Positions 22,865-34,930 of a stretch of DNA of 64,000 bases are shown one piece after another. The notes beneath the pieces were generated by a model. That model was not told where the DNA came from and searched no databases. It worked only from the letters and a program-made list of their open reading frames with translations. Each line of letters begins with the position of its first letter. Position 1 is the first letter of the stretch. Origin of the DNA: Ligula intestinalis (lineage: Eukaryota; Platyhelminthes; Cestoda; Diphyllobothriidea; Diphyllobothriidae); NCBI GenBank assembly GCA_036362985.1, contig JAYGXS010000007.1, forward strand, positions 18,872,482 through 18,936,481, in the 5' to 3' direction. The position numbers and the translations under genes are program-made.

Positions 22865-23515
22865 AGAAATTCTGTTAAATGGGGGCGAATCTTAACCTAG
22901 AAGTTAGCTAAGCTGGGTAAGAAGGTATTTCTTATAAGGTATTAATACCTGGATGAGAATACAAGCATCTAATATTTTGAAATAAGCATACCAGATGGAA
23001 ATATGAGCTTACAATCGTCCCCCGTTTTGCCTAAGGTAACTGTGTAAGATACCTGGGTTTTCCCTTTCACCTGTTTTGGCTAGTACGTCGTTCCTGTGCG
23101 GGGAGGCGCAGATCAACAGATGCGTACAGATTTGCTATTTAACGGCAATTGTGCGGCTATCCCAAGCGGAGTATCCGTTGGATAGCTGTCAGGGCGTTTT
23201 TTGACGGCTATTGCCGATCGAGTGGTATGGGTGAGTGAGTGAGTGATCAGTGGCTTTCCATTTTGTAAGTAAGCTTGTGTCCCATTAACCCCTAGACTTC
23301 TTGATCCAATCCTAGACACCAACCCACTTTTCGTGATGGTCTTACTGTCATTTTAAACATACCACTAAGACTATCGAACGGTTTGGCTAGCCACTAGTTA
23401 GCTGTTGCAGGACAGTCTGAAGTGCCCAGACCTCGTATCATCCAAGTACTTCTGCTAAATAGGGGTGCGTCTTATTCTAGAAATTAGCTAAGCATGGCGG
23501 GATGATGTCAACCTC
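22865..23515 (+). repeat. Duplicated ~65-bp block (22865-22935 and 23447-23515)
   Basis: Both copies contain TTCTG.TAAAT.GGGG and CTAGAA.TTAGCTAAGC in the same order. The element type is unknown. Confidence 0.5.
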
Positions 23516-23767
23516 AAAGCGTGCCAGTCCACGGGCCACAAGCGCAGTTCTCCGTTCAGGCAGGCCACTTCTGGGGCTATCTAGGAGAGTACACATCTTC
23601 CAGTATGCTATGTGAGATGACTTCGCTTTGCGGCCTGTCCCTGTGACCTATTCTGCCTATGAAACGGCCTACCTTTGTTACTTTTTGGGAAAATGAAGTG
23701 GGCGGAGAGGAGTTGTGAGATCACAGTAGCAGAAGTGGTACAATGGCAATATTGATAATAGCAGAAT

Positions 23768-24345
23768 CTAACTTCGTTGAAACTCTAGTGAGAGCTTAGT
23801 GAAAGTTTGATCCGCACTTGACAGAGTGAAGCTTTGAATGACTTGGCGGTCCACGTCCGTGTCGTTATTGGCCGTGATTTTATTCTCTATGTTGGTTGAC
23901 GACGAGCCAGTTAGACAAAAATATGGCTTGTTGTGTCGCGCGTTATTTCCAGGTGACTGATACAACTGCCCAGGTAATATATCAGCCCAGAATACGAAAG
24001 GAGAAGAACATTGCGCTTGTTGATAGACTCTGAGTCCGAAATCATGGCTAAAACAGCTCGCAGCTCCCACGGTTTTCACCCCTCGAGGGGATTTTCGTCT
24101 CATGAAACTTGAGATTCCGACTGGCTCCTGTCGAGTGGGCTGCAACCGGAGAGCTGCTGTTAGCTCATGCATTCGTTCAATCCTTGGGGTAATCTCCTGG
24201 TTATTCCAGCAAAATTGCTTTGTCCACAACTGCTCTATACCCTTGGCAGTGATCCAGCGCCTGATGGCTGCGTCGGGCATATATGTAACCCCAACTCAAA
24301 GCGGAGTGAGAAGGCAGCTAACGGCCTCTGAGTCCTTCTTCACAT
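23768..24345 (-). mobile_element. Ty3/gypsy gag (nucleocapsid) remnant
   Basis: A 170-residue minus-strand frame contains ERMHELTAALRLQPTR, a basic RRKSPRG segment and CFSHDFGLRVYQQAQCSSPF. The last resembles the C-x2-H...FG...C...P knuckle at the end of gag in helminth gypsy elements, normally followed by the protease. The frame then gives NKPYFCLTGSSSTNIENK and stops. No protease Asp-Thr-Gly was found. It lies directly downstream, on the minus strand, of LTR-like sequence at 24355-24720. Assignment rests on pattern memory. Confidence 0.5.
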
Positions 24346-24354
24346 AGGAAAGAT

Positions 24355-24720
24355 CTTTTAGGGGTCTAAGCCGTGGGTATGCTCAGAGCACTACAACTAT
24401 CACGCATAGTCCCGCATAGGAAGAGAAGAGATAAGTCCAGTAGAAGTTGTTTATTTTATACAGAAACTCAGTGATGATCTGAAGCCCGAATGCGCCGCAG
24501 GCCCTGGCCCTGCACGCACATCTGTCTGCTAGCGTGCTGCAGGCGTGAAATGTGCGTAAATGTCATGCGAGACTGAGTCAGTGGCCGTTTGATCAACTGC
24601 TTGACCAATAGCAGCCTATGGCACCTGTAAATGGCTGTCCCAGAGGCAGATAAGGAGTGCAATCACGTGAGGAGTTATAGAATTGGCACCGGTGGTGTTC
24701 GGCACTAGAGCTCCCCCCGG
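24355..24720 (-). repeat. Gypsy LTR-like sequence with polypurine tract
   Basis: On the minus strand GGGGGGAG (about 24715-24722) could be the polypurine tract. Downstream are GTATAAAATAAAC (promoter or polyA-like) and an end near TTGTAGTGCTCTGAG. The segment around GGGGTCTAAG..G.GGGT matches 25405-25445. Upstream on the same strand (24990-24790) lies a pol-like tail with a GRHVHW-type end. Borders are approximate. Confidence 0.5.
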
Positions 24721-25404
24721 ACGCCGACCATAGCGAGGGGTCGACAGCGTAGTGGACGATGAAATACATGAATAAGCCCAGTGCACATGCTAATTTGAGA
24801 GCGTGCCGATGGCGACAGATGTTAATCGAAACAGAGGCAAGACTGATGATGATGCGACCTGTGCGAATTTGTAGTTTGCGGTGCCAGCTAGGGGATGTGC
24901 TGAAGTGATCTCGTCAACGTGTGCAGTGAGTTGGCACGTAGGTATGAAAGGAGAAGGCGTGTGTGACACAGTGTATTTCAATAAACGCTGAGCCAGATGA
25001 ATCCGCCATTGAACAGTTTCCTTGTCGTCTGAGTTCGAAGACGGGAAAGATCGCAGAGTATGTCAAACGCCGTGGAGTTTTATCGAGCTAGGCACCGAAG
25101 AGATTTGCACATCTGGGAAGCAATCACGAGTGATTATGCCGGTGTTGTTGAAAACAAGCGTCGGAAAGGGGAGAAATATCCGGTGTTTGTGTAGTTAAGA
25201 CACTACTCTCATAATCGGGTTGGAATTTCGTAAATGGGTCTGGTTGATGACACTGGCTTCATTCGTCACAAAATATGGACAATTGCGTTTCCTATCGGTG
25301 AAAATGAGGCGTGACACAAGAAAACAGGCAGATAAAGAATTGTTTTTAGATTTTTACACAAGCGCGTCAGGAGGTTGTGATTTGATCACATCGGATTCAC
25401 TAAT

Positions 25405-25520
25405 TTGTAGGGGTCTAAGTTGCGGGTGTACTCAGAGTACTACAATCTCGCTAAAAAGGAGATGGTGAGATAAGATCTCTCATGTCGTTTATATATGCAG
25501 TGATTCAAAAGCCGCGCGGG
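25405..25520 (-). repeat. Second gypsy LTR-like segment
   Basis: Shares GGGGTCTAAG, CTCAGAG.ACTACAA and a degraded TATAAA region with 24355-24480, same strand, about 1 kb away. The pair may be the LTRs of an internally deleted gypsy element. Confidence 0.5.
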
Positions 25521-28500
25521 TAGCCATTCGCACTCAATATCCATCAGGCCAACAAACATCTTGTAGCAGTGATTGAATTCTCTCCTTCTGAACTGCTTCT
25601 TGGAAGGCGCCCGTTCGATTCTATGGACATTGTTACAATTGCTTTTACTGATCGGGTAAGGGGACATGCTTGTTATGCGATGACTTTGGGTTCAATTCCA
25701 AAACCTCACCGGCAGTTACACAAAAAACAGTTTGATATGCAAACACTAAATGCACTTTTATCCTACAGTTTTGCCCCCTGTTACTGGATTTATTTTAAGT
25801 ACACCACGCAATGGCATCTGAATTCCAGTCACGATGTAGCCAACATAATTGGATTAAAAAGAATACAACGTCGTCCACTCGACTGGAAACTTCGAATAGT
25901 TCCCTCCCTGTTGTTCTGTGCAGTGTTTCCTGGAGTCGATTCCACAATTTCTTATTCAGTCCTTTTATCTTTTGACGTCCCCAGTTGACGATGGCGTGGG
26001 CAAGTTGCTTCGCATTACACTTCTTAAACAATCATTTCAATTTACATCGTACATGAAACTGAATTGCTTTTTTATGCAAAATATAGCTAAGTATTGCCCA
26101 ATATGACAAGTGGTCGACCATCGCTAGCCAAACCGTCTTCCACAGTCACCATTGCGTGGGTGCAGCACCGGTGGTTTGCGTGTGTGTTAGTCAATAACGA
26201 GGTAGGCTAGCGTAGCATTTACTACACTCTGTCTTCATTTAATAACCTGATTCCGTTGGCAAGATGAAGTCAGGGTGACCGGGGGTGGGCACGAGTGTAA
26301 TTGCTGGCACAACTAAGCAGCCAGTCATCACGGACGATACATGGTCTGGTCCCCAGTGCACCTATCATTTTAGTCAAGGGGCGGTTCCGAAATCACATGA
26401 ATGAGAATAACACAAAGGTCACATTTATAAGGAGCTCTTTTAGTCTTACTCTCCATCCTGGGAAGGATTTATCCATCCTTTCTAAGTCTTCTGGATCAAA
26501 TTATCTCGTCGGTTGGTCGTCCTTCAATCCACAAGTCTCAGTGCCTTGTGACAGAGTAAAGCGCATAAGGTTTAGGACATTGACGAAGAAACTAATTAAA
26601 TGTTAGCCTCACTCTCTAGTCTCTCAATCCGAGCCTGTCAGCCAAATGGTAGTGCTGTTGGGAGAACTTTTAAACGCGGTGTGAAGGCGTACCACCGCTG
26701 GCATATTTTTCAAAGTAGTTATGCACACTGGCGGACCCAGCAGAGCCTATTCCCAGCCAGTCTGAGTCCGTTTTTGTCGATTTCATATATGACACAGCCC
26801 ATAGTAGAGGTCACTGGGTAATATTACACTAAAATCACATCAAATGAAACCGAGTTACTTGTTAATTACTTAGAAAGTGAAGATTTTTAATATTGGCAGA
26901 CAGTATAACAGACAAAGACTAGAGCGACTGGAACGGCTGTTTCTGACTTAGTAGCCGTCGTCAACCAGGCATATTACTGAAAACGGAAGGCATATCGAAA
27001 TGAGGCGCTGATCGAACTTCCTAATGATGGACAAAATGTAGGCTCCAAAATCAAAAGTCATGCTACGCAAATTAAGCTGGACAACTTTTTACTGCGACAA
27101 AGGCTGTACGGAATCTCTGCAAGCTGCTGTAACGGGTAGCCTCTTCAGGCAATTCCCGCTGCTATACCTGTCAGTGGCTTTCATTGGCCTTGCAGACGCG
27201 AAGTGAAGGAGGGTGCGAAAATCTACTATCACAAAACACATTGATCCACTTCATGGTGTCGCAGGCGGGAGCTCGAGTCACACGAGCTGGTGGAGGTGAT
27301 CACTTTTCAGTACGGGCAGGTGAATGCAAGACAAATCAGCGGCGACGCTGGCGCATAGGCATGAATTCATTCAGTTTGAGCATTTGCATTTGGACACCTC
27401 TTCTGGCTGTATAAACTGTGGACAGACAGTATCTCTTCAGGTGGCAAAGCGATTATCTCAATAGAAAATGTAGTCAAGATATAAAAGGTGATAAAAGTCC
27501 AGACAGCGGTTGCACCGAGCGCGCTCAATGCCATCTTCAGCGCGTATGTTAGGACCATGGTTGTATGGTGCCGCGAAATGACTAAAATGGACTGACTTGG
27601 TGACATATGCTGTGTGGAGGAGTGTGTTTGTGTAGGCCACTTTTATGAGCAGTCATGCGTGTTAACCCGCAACTGCTGGAAGACAACTTGTAAATCAGTT
27701 TCTATCAGCTATTCGAATATTTGCCGAGAGGAAGCAGCCTCTTGGTGTAAGGCTAACAGGATGCTGCTTTGGTTAATTTATTTTGTTGAACATAATTGTA
27801 ACTTGGCTTAAGTAGCTCCTTTCATCCAGAAGCCTGCTCAAGGAAATGACTTTCCGTCTTAGGAGTTTTGGGCTTAGAGTAATAGGTGGGAGACAGCGTA
27901 TAAAACTGGAAGTAGAACCATTAGACCTGGTCCCGAATACAAACAGATGTGCGAAGCCAGTTGGGAGGGTGTTGTATTCTGGTGAGAACAATTGGAAAAA
28001 CTATTGGTGGGCGTTGGCAACCGGACCAACTAGGCCCAGTTTTCCACCAGGTGCCCTCAGTAGAACCACAACAGACAGTCCACGCCTGATGGTCTCAAAT
28101 GAAATTAACTAGTTCGGGGGAGGGCATACTTTTTAAGACGCGCAATCCGATTGACACATAACTGCAGTAACTTTGCTTGACGTCGCAGGAAGCCTACTTG
28201 GTACTGAGATTTTCCTCCAGGGCTCCTTCACGGGGTGCTTACAACACCAAAGGATGGCACGCACTAACCAGGGTGCGTTGAATCCGCGCTTCCCATAAAA
28301 AAGAATAGGCAAGGGAGAAAAAGGATATGCTTGTACAACTAGATGCAGGATTCAAGTCACTCCAGAAACTTGCGCTCAACCTTACGGCTCGTTGGCTTGG
28401 ATTGCCTACTGCTGCCTGGTAGTGAATTAGGTTGACGCTACGTGATCCATCGCAGTGGCCACTGAGCGCATTATTCACTCAGTAAAACCTATCATACTCA

Positions 28501-28670
28501 AATCTATCGAAACGCACTAGAACGACTATTATCTAATGAAGTTATTCGCTTCTCTTGCAAAAGAGCGCCAGATTATGTAGCTCCCTCTGCCTAGGGCCTC
28601 CGTGGCAATTTATTTCATGTGGGATCCACCTCGACCTGCTCTGTCGCCTTTAATAGATTCTCCTCTATTG
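25521..28670. other. No recognisable gene
   Basis: Open frames at 25569-25988 (plus) and 25795-26031 (minus) overlap each other and show no motif. Nothing else can be supported. The acceptor-like CTCCCTCTGCCTAG at about 28579-28592 may belong to the XKR-like gene. Confidence 0.35.
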
Positions 28671-28675
28671 GCAGA

Positions 28676-29597
28676 TGCTGGATAAGCGTGAGACCACCAG
28701 ACCTTATGTAGCACATTTCTATGGTCCTTCAACTTTAGCAGCCACTGAAACCAAGCCTGCCTCTGCTGATCCTGACTTTATCTGGCTGCCATATCCGGGT
28801 GAGTGATGGACGAGGTACTGCGCTAGAAGTTGTGTGAATTTGCTTCAAGCACACCAATTCACGATGAAGTCACTGGTGCTGTACCTTCTCGATTAAGTAC
28901 ACGGTTTTCAAAATCATATTCGACGGTCAGAATGTTATGTTATTACTCAGAGGTCCATTTTCCTTTCTAGACATCTTGCCTGTCCTCTCATCTATGTGAG
29001 CCCTACTCACGGTGTCCTGGGCGGCTTCCAACCTCTGGTTCGTAGTCCGTAACCAACTCTACTATCCCCATCCTTGTGGATTTTTCCAGCTATCTAAACT
29101 TCTCTGCTACCTCTCTAACTTCTTCATGCTCACCGGACGTCTGATGGCCATAAGTGAATTTGCAGCCTCGGCCGGTCTCCTTCCACTGCTGTGTGTCCTG
29201 CTTTTTCAAGCTTGCGCCGCTGTGCTCACTGGGGTTGCCCTAAGCTGGGGAAACACGGAGAGGTCTAAGCCGTTAAAGAAAAATGTTGTCGCACGGCCGT
29301 TGGCAACTGCTAGCCTCCTTTTTGACGTTTCAATGTCCATCACCTTCAGGTTGGGTTCTGAGTGCATTGTTTGTTACTGTATTTAAGCCCTCGAAACCCT
29401 TCAAATAGGTGTCTTCGGCCTTGGTGTTTAAATCATCCGCAACCTTCCGGTGCCGCAAAAAGGAATTTCACCGACCTGGAGATTAGTGTGGGTCTCCAGA
29501 TTACCCTTCCTTTCTTTTTGGTCGTCTGCACAGCTGCTGGGATTTTTCTGCGCTATTTACATTATCGTGAGGACCTTATCAGTCTCCAAATCCTGGT
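28676..29597 (+). pseudogene. XK-related (XKR) protein pseudogene, C-terminal half
   Basis: Acceptor TCCTCTATTGGCAG precedes an open exon with ETTRPYVAHFYGPST and IWLPYPG, ending in donor CCGG|GTGAGT at about 28799. Acceptor TTTTCCTTTCTAG (exon from 28971) keeps the phase and gives DILPVLSSM, TGA, ALLTVSWAASNLWFVVRN, then LLCYLSNFFMLTGRLMAIS and LLCVLLFQACAAVLTG. This fits the XKR pattern (LSWA...R, then R-x-x-A-x-x-x-F-A). After ITFRLGSECIVCYCI the frame has TAA, ALETLQIGVFGLG (like the LLEN...LWY helix), another TAA, and a shift to ITLPFFLVVCTAAGIFL-RYLHYR, the last helix. CTG|GTAAGT ends it at 29597. XKR proteins are multi-pass lipid scramblase-family proteins. Three stops and a shift indicate a pseudogene, or a poorly corrected assembly. 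Confidence 0.6.
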
Positions 29598-29639
29598 AAG
29601 TTAAAAATGAATGTGAATATAGACAGAAAGGCATTATTG

Positions 29640-29790
29640 ACAAAGATAAGATAGATCGAAATTACCATTTCTGCTTCATGAGCCGCCATCAGCCAGCCAT
29701 GCCCAAACCGAGGGATGGCTACCACCAGGCTCGAACCCGCGACCATTGTCTTTGTCAGCAGTATATTTTTGCCTATGATATACAGTAGAC
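29640..29790 (-). repeat. tRNA-derived SINE, copy 3
   Basis: The minus strand has GACAATGGTCGCGGGTTCGAG, an almost perfect B box, then GGGCATGGCTGGCTGATGG and GGTAATTTCGATC. The tail parallels the copies at 6.3 and 13.2 kb. Confidence 0.6.
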
Positions 29791-29799
29791 GCCATTGAT

Positions 29800-31200
29800 C
29801 ATGCAGTATTTCGACATATGCGAAAGACTAATACTCTTTCGCTAATTGGAATTGACTCCAGTTGTGATACTGATTATCGTGTAGTCTATTCTGAAGTCAT
29901 TTCAGTCAGCATAGGATGCCGGCTTTTTAACGAGTTTCATTGCGACTCCTATCAAAATGTACTGATTGTAAAAACGGACTACTTAAGTAGTATGCCTTTT
30001 TATCATTGATTTTGACTGCATTTATAAATTCAAATATATTTTATGGAAAACATAGACAAAAAATATTTCTTGTACATGTTTGATAGCAAATTACGCCTTC
30101 TTTAAATTTTATACTTGAAGGATCGATAAGCGCAATTTACTCTTCAGTACAAGAGTGGTTGCAGCGTAGAATGCGCGGAATGATGCACTCTGCACCTTTA
30201 TAAATACAGTAGGTGCACTATCTCATGAAATCCAATGATATTTTCAAGTAACTCCCTCCTACTCAAACGCAGCCCAAGCTGTTGCCCCCAAAGTTTTACC
30301 GGAATAAAGAAGTGGTCGTTCTTCACAGTAGAGCATATTGTGATTTATGAAGGAATATAAAGCCTTATAAAAACACCAGCTTTTTTAAGCAAAGTGGAAA
30401 ATTCCGAAAAAGTGGAACTCGGGCGTACTAGGTAAACTTAAGTTTACCATGTAGACGAAGCCCGTTCATGCGAAACTACCAAGTAAATAAAGCAGCACAA
30501 GTAAAATTACGTTGGAAATAGTCCCTTCGTAAGGTTTTCGAATACATATACTTCCATATTACGTGCAATATAATATATGGCTGTTACCGAAGAGCATTAA
30601 TTTCGAGTATGAATTCTAACACGTTTTCACGAGAATTGTTAGTTATTTCTTTCGTTTATGCATCGCTTGACTTATGTTGGACTAAGGCAACCACTCTTTC
30701 GCTTGATATGCCCCATTGGGAGATCACACGAGAAATATATATTTATTATGCTCACGTGCGGACATGCCGGTCAGTGACTAATAAATTTAAATCGAACTGT
30801 CGGATACAGTTGTAAACGTACCATTTTTGTACACTAAGAGAAATTGCCTTTTGCCATATTTTTTATAATTAATTTGATATTTCTTTTGCGAAAAGGTTCA
30901 GATCTTCCTTGAAATTCTAATTAAAACTTTACGATTTTCACTGGCTTTAGTCAATTGACAATCAATAACGATTTTATTTTACGTGCTCACTAAAGTCTTC
31001 GAAATAAGATATAACTTAAAGGCATTTACCTAAATAACGAGCTTTTAAACATTTTATTCTTATGCAGCTCTCTGTGTGTGTCATGGTTTCTTAACCACCC
31101 AAACATGCCAACTCATCGCCGAGAAAAATAAATTTCCACAACAATAGTCATGAATGAACATGCCTAAGGCTAGTTTTAAAAAATTTTGTAACAAGTTATC
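29800..31200. other. No recognisable gene
   Basis: AT-rich DNA, short open frames only. Confidence 0.45.
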
Positions 31201-31214
31201 TCTTGAAAGACAGC

Positions 31215-32115
31215 TTTAGTCATATATTTTGGCGTCAGATGTCTGCGTACTTTATTTATTTTGAAGATTGAGTCAAGATTAGAAGGGGAAATTTCGGCCA
31301 GTTTATTGATTCCCCTAAAAATTATGACAAACCTTCCATTGTGCATTAAAGAACTAACCTTTCTATATAAATCGGAAGAGTTTTTAGCATATTTGGTTAC
31401 TTCTAGGCTCAGTTCTACAATAGCGAATGCAGAACAGAATGGAAATAAAATCAACGGTGATTTTTGAGAAAACTGTAATGCAATGTCTCGTTACAACTCA
31501 CTCAAATGAGTGTTACGTTAACTGTTTTCAACTTTTTATTGACTGTACAATCGATTTAATCAATATATACCAATAAAGTCCTCATTCGCATTCCTTGCCT
31601 CCAACCCTTCAAATATACAATCTATATTTTAAATAAGGTTATAGCAAGAAACAGCCTTCAACATTTATTACTTAATTTTATGACACAAAACATGAAAATT
31701 AGCAAAATAGAATTTTTTGAACTTATTACGCTCTTCTTTTTCCAAAATAGCGCGTTATCTCATAATAACACTTACTTCAATTTCAAGGATGCAAAACAAA
31801 ATTTTCCATTTTGTGAACAGATATAAATAAAACATTCCTGCTCTTCATGAGTGTTCATTTATAGTGCAACATGCACTAACAAGAAGTTCTTTTCCGCAAC
31901 GTCTAATAGCATAGTAAATTTCTCGGATATCAACAAACGCTGGATTTCACCCATTTTTGCCTCTATTTCTTCTAATATACGGATCTGAACGGAATTAAAT
32001 TCTATTAAATATTATTTTGAGCCTCAAGGCAACCCAATGAACTAAATAAAAACCTCAAATATGGGTAAAGTCCCTAATCTCCATTCTTTGATCAGATATG
32101 TAATCTACTGTACAT
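31215..32115 (+). repeat. Unclassified ~0.9-kb dispersed repeat, copy 1
   Basis: Aligns over most of its length, in opposite orientation, with 59070-58195. Shared blocks include CCAGTTT...TTCCC, AAAGAACT..TTTCTATAT, CTTCTAGGCT, TTTTGAGAAAACT, TGGATTTCACCCATTTT and ACCCAATGAAC. The frame at 31261-31467 encodes CIKELTFLYKSEEFLAYLVT, similar to KELIFLYIVEQFSVYLST in the other copy, so the ancestor may have been coding. I do not recognise the family. Confidence 0.7.
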
Positions 32116-32223
32116 TCCAGAGCACACTGGACATGTATCAAATATCGCATTCACCAGCTTCATAGGTACATATGTGAGCATATATATATATGACGGGCAT
32201 TACATATATATGAGCGTTCCTAT

Positions 32224-32570
32224 ATATTTTGAGCATGACTTACGTTTTACTACTCGTGCTAAATTAGAAGCAATTCATGATAACTCTTTCGGTATGAACC
32301 AAGCACTACACTGCGAGTGCAGTTTGTACACCGTAAGCATTTATATGACTATTTAGACAGAGAAGAAGTAGTTTACAGAAACTACTGTGGCAGCTGCGAT
32401 GCAGTGTATTGTGTAAAAACAGGAAAATCGGCCTCTAAACGCCTATACGAACACCAATTAGCAGTAAACAGACGAAAAACAATTATCACAAGTTGGCGTG
32501 AATACACGTGGTACACAGCCGATAGTGTCGTTTACAGTTATGAGGTGAAACAACAAAATCTTTGAACAGC
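32224..32570 (+). mobile_element. Penelope-like GIY-YIG fragment
   Basis: The plus frame YLDREEVVYRNYCGSCDAVYC followed by KTGKSASKRLYEHQLAVNRR matches the copy at 9500-9630 in protein and DNA. The YIG motif is YCV and the frame degrades after about residue 50 of the domain. No pseudo-LTR arms were found. Confidence 0.75.
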
Positions 32571-32699
32571 ATTTATTCACAATGTGTCTGAGTCTACATG
32601 CGATTGATGACAATGAACGCTCGCCGGCTGTCTTACAAATAAGCGGGAATGAAATTAAGGACGTGTGTAAGCTCATATTACCATGTTTTATGCTTTTTA

Positions 32700-33940
32700 T
32701 ACAAATATAGGAATACATTACTAGAGTATATTATCCGCTGGTCTTACTTAGTATGATTACGAGAATTAGCCCTCTAAGCAGTGGCATATTACCTCTAGCA
32801 GCAGTATTCTAGCGCAAACTTAGTAAAATGTGACCCAGTTTTTGGTGGACAGAAGTGAGAGGGCGGAAACCGTAGAAAAACCTGATTTACTCCGGGCCTC
32901 AAACAAGTAGTTACTCGGAATAGCATAAACCCAGGTTAACCTTCCCTGCTGGGATCGAGGGAATAGGAATAGACGTTATGTTAAGTCCAAGCTACAGATA
33001 AATACTGTAGTAGGCCTATAGGCGGCAAACTTTAGGACATAAAGGCCAAGTAGGACTTGTGCTGTTATTTAATAACGCTTTATTTAATCCATAAGCGAAG
33101 CATTTTATCTCATACTGATTGTGAGTGCATACTGGCTGCCGATTTCTTATAAAGCAGACTTTACTAGCCTTAGTAAGGAAACCATGCATGAAGACTTGGA
33201 CGTTTTTACATCAAATTAATCTACGCCCTCAATTATATGTTTTAAGGCAATCCACTAAACGATTCAATATAATCACGCATGTATTACAAGAATTATAAAT
33301 GAAAAATCAACTAGAACGACTATAGATGAGTGAAAATAGACATAATCAAAATTGAAACCTCTACGTCGTACAAATTACCTTGTGGATCTGCCGCAGGTCC
33401 GTCCGCGTCTCAATGCACGGTCAACCAGTTCCTTGCGTGGACGTTAGAGGCATTCTCAAAAATGACGTTTTTACTCGAACGCAGTACCCTTCGATGCACT
33501 ATGCTTACGTCAAAGTAAATAGAAATACGTTGGTTTTTTGCAATCCACTTATGTTACTTTGATGCACCGGACAATCCACCGAAAAGGATCCAGCGAGGTG
33601 TCATCAAAAAAGGTGAATAGCCTACTTACCTGGACATTAATTTGTGCAAGTTGTCCTTAATTTGTAGCATCCGGGGGTCTTCCCTTTCCCATCTCCAGGA
33701 CCTGCAAATCTGTGAACTTAGCAAAGCACTACAAAGCGATATTCCAGAGAACTATTGAAACTTCCGCAGAGAACACAAGGTGATTTGTTTAAACATTACT
33801 AGTGCAATATGGGAACATGATTGACTTTTATTAAACCTTATTCTATCCAGACCATAATCTGATACTCTGTATATGGATTCCGAATACCATATCATCTAGG
33901 AGAAACATAAGGTTTACCTTTTGAGAAGATAAGGCGATCA
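32700..33940. other. No recognisable gene
   Basis: No motif, exon series or repeat identified. Confidence 0.45.
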
Positions 33941-33949
33941 AGGGGGAAA

Positions 33950-34022
33950 ATATAGATTTTGTTCCGAGGTTTCGGACTCAAACAAGCTTCCATCCTCGGA
34001 GGTGCTTTACGCACCGAGGTTC
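33950..34022 (-). ncRNA. Degenerate hammerhead-like / PLE pseudo-LTR segment
   Basis: Minus strand: CCGAGGATGGAAGCTTG, then GAGTCCGAAACCTCGG. The GAAAC box and flanking pairing CCGAGG/CCTCGG recall Penelope pseudo-LTR hammerheads, but the first box is not CUGANGA. Confidence 0.35.
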
Positions 34023-34654
34023 ATAGTAATCATGGTAATTGCTAGTCTCAGGGTCAGCCGTCTACGCTGCACTGTGGATTCAACGATTTTTCTCATGTGT
34101 GCAGAGGCTTTTCTTGATCTTCTTGTGAAGGGAGAGAGGGCGTCGGGATGATAACGGCAATTGGCTGCGTTCGAATTACCCGTTATTCATGTTCGCTATA
34201 ATGCCACGTCCGCATCTGTCCGCGAACGCCTGAACAGTAATTGCCGCGTTCGTGTTTACGCCTCGGCTACTGTACAGTTAGCGATTCTCGCCAATGTCAT
34301 CCATTTCCTGCGTGTACTGGCGTCCGCCTTTGTTCAAACGCGGTCGTTGGTCGCATAGGCTTGTGGTCGCCGTCACTTACCTTCTGTTTGTGTGTCCGTA
34401 GAAAGGGTATCTTTTGGTTTAAAAAACGTTTCTAATTATGACCTTTTTTACAATTGTGAGATGTTCAGTAATTATAATTCACATCTGTCAATTTATGTAT
34501 GCTGCCTGTAATGTATGCAGCATATTCTACATCTGTTGCAATATTTTATGAGAACTGTGTGACTTCTTCCTCAAACCGTAGGTGAAAACGTACTTTTCCT
34601 TAAACAGAATGTACACAGCGCGCAGCTTGGAAAACTTGACTTCAAGTGTAGCAG

Positions 34655-34930
34655 TCATAGGCCTGCCATGTCACACGTTCAGTTATGAATAGATTAGCAG
34701 CTGCGTTCGTCCCGCTCGGGGCGGAATCCCAAGTGTCCATCCGTGCGGGAATTGTCACAAGGGCCCCAGAACGAGCTTCGTGTGAGTCAGCTTCAGGTCA
34801 CTGATTGCCCCGACAAGTCTGGAGTGTGTGTGTACGTCCCAAATGCACAAGAGCAAAGGTTGCGCGTCGCATGCGCACGGGTCTGCCATCTCATATGTTC
34901 AGGTATGAATGGATTTGCAGCCTTATTAAC
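34655..34930 (+). repeat. Local tandem duplication, ~221-bp spacing
   Basis: CTGCCATGTCACACGTTCAG at 34660 recurs as CTGCCATCTCATATGTTCAG at 34881; both are followed by TATGAAT.GATT.GCAGC. Between them are other diverged words. No known element. Confidence 0.5.
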
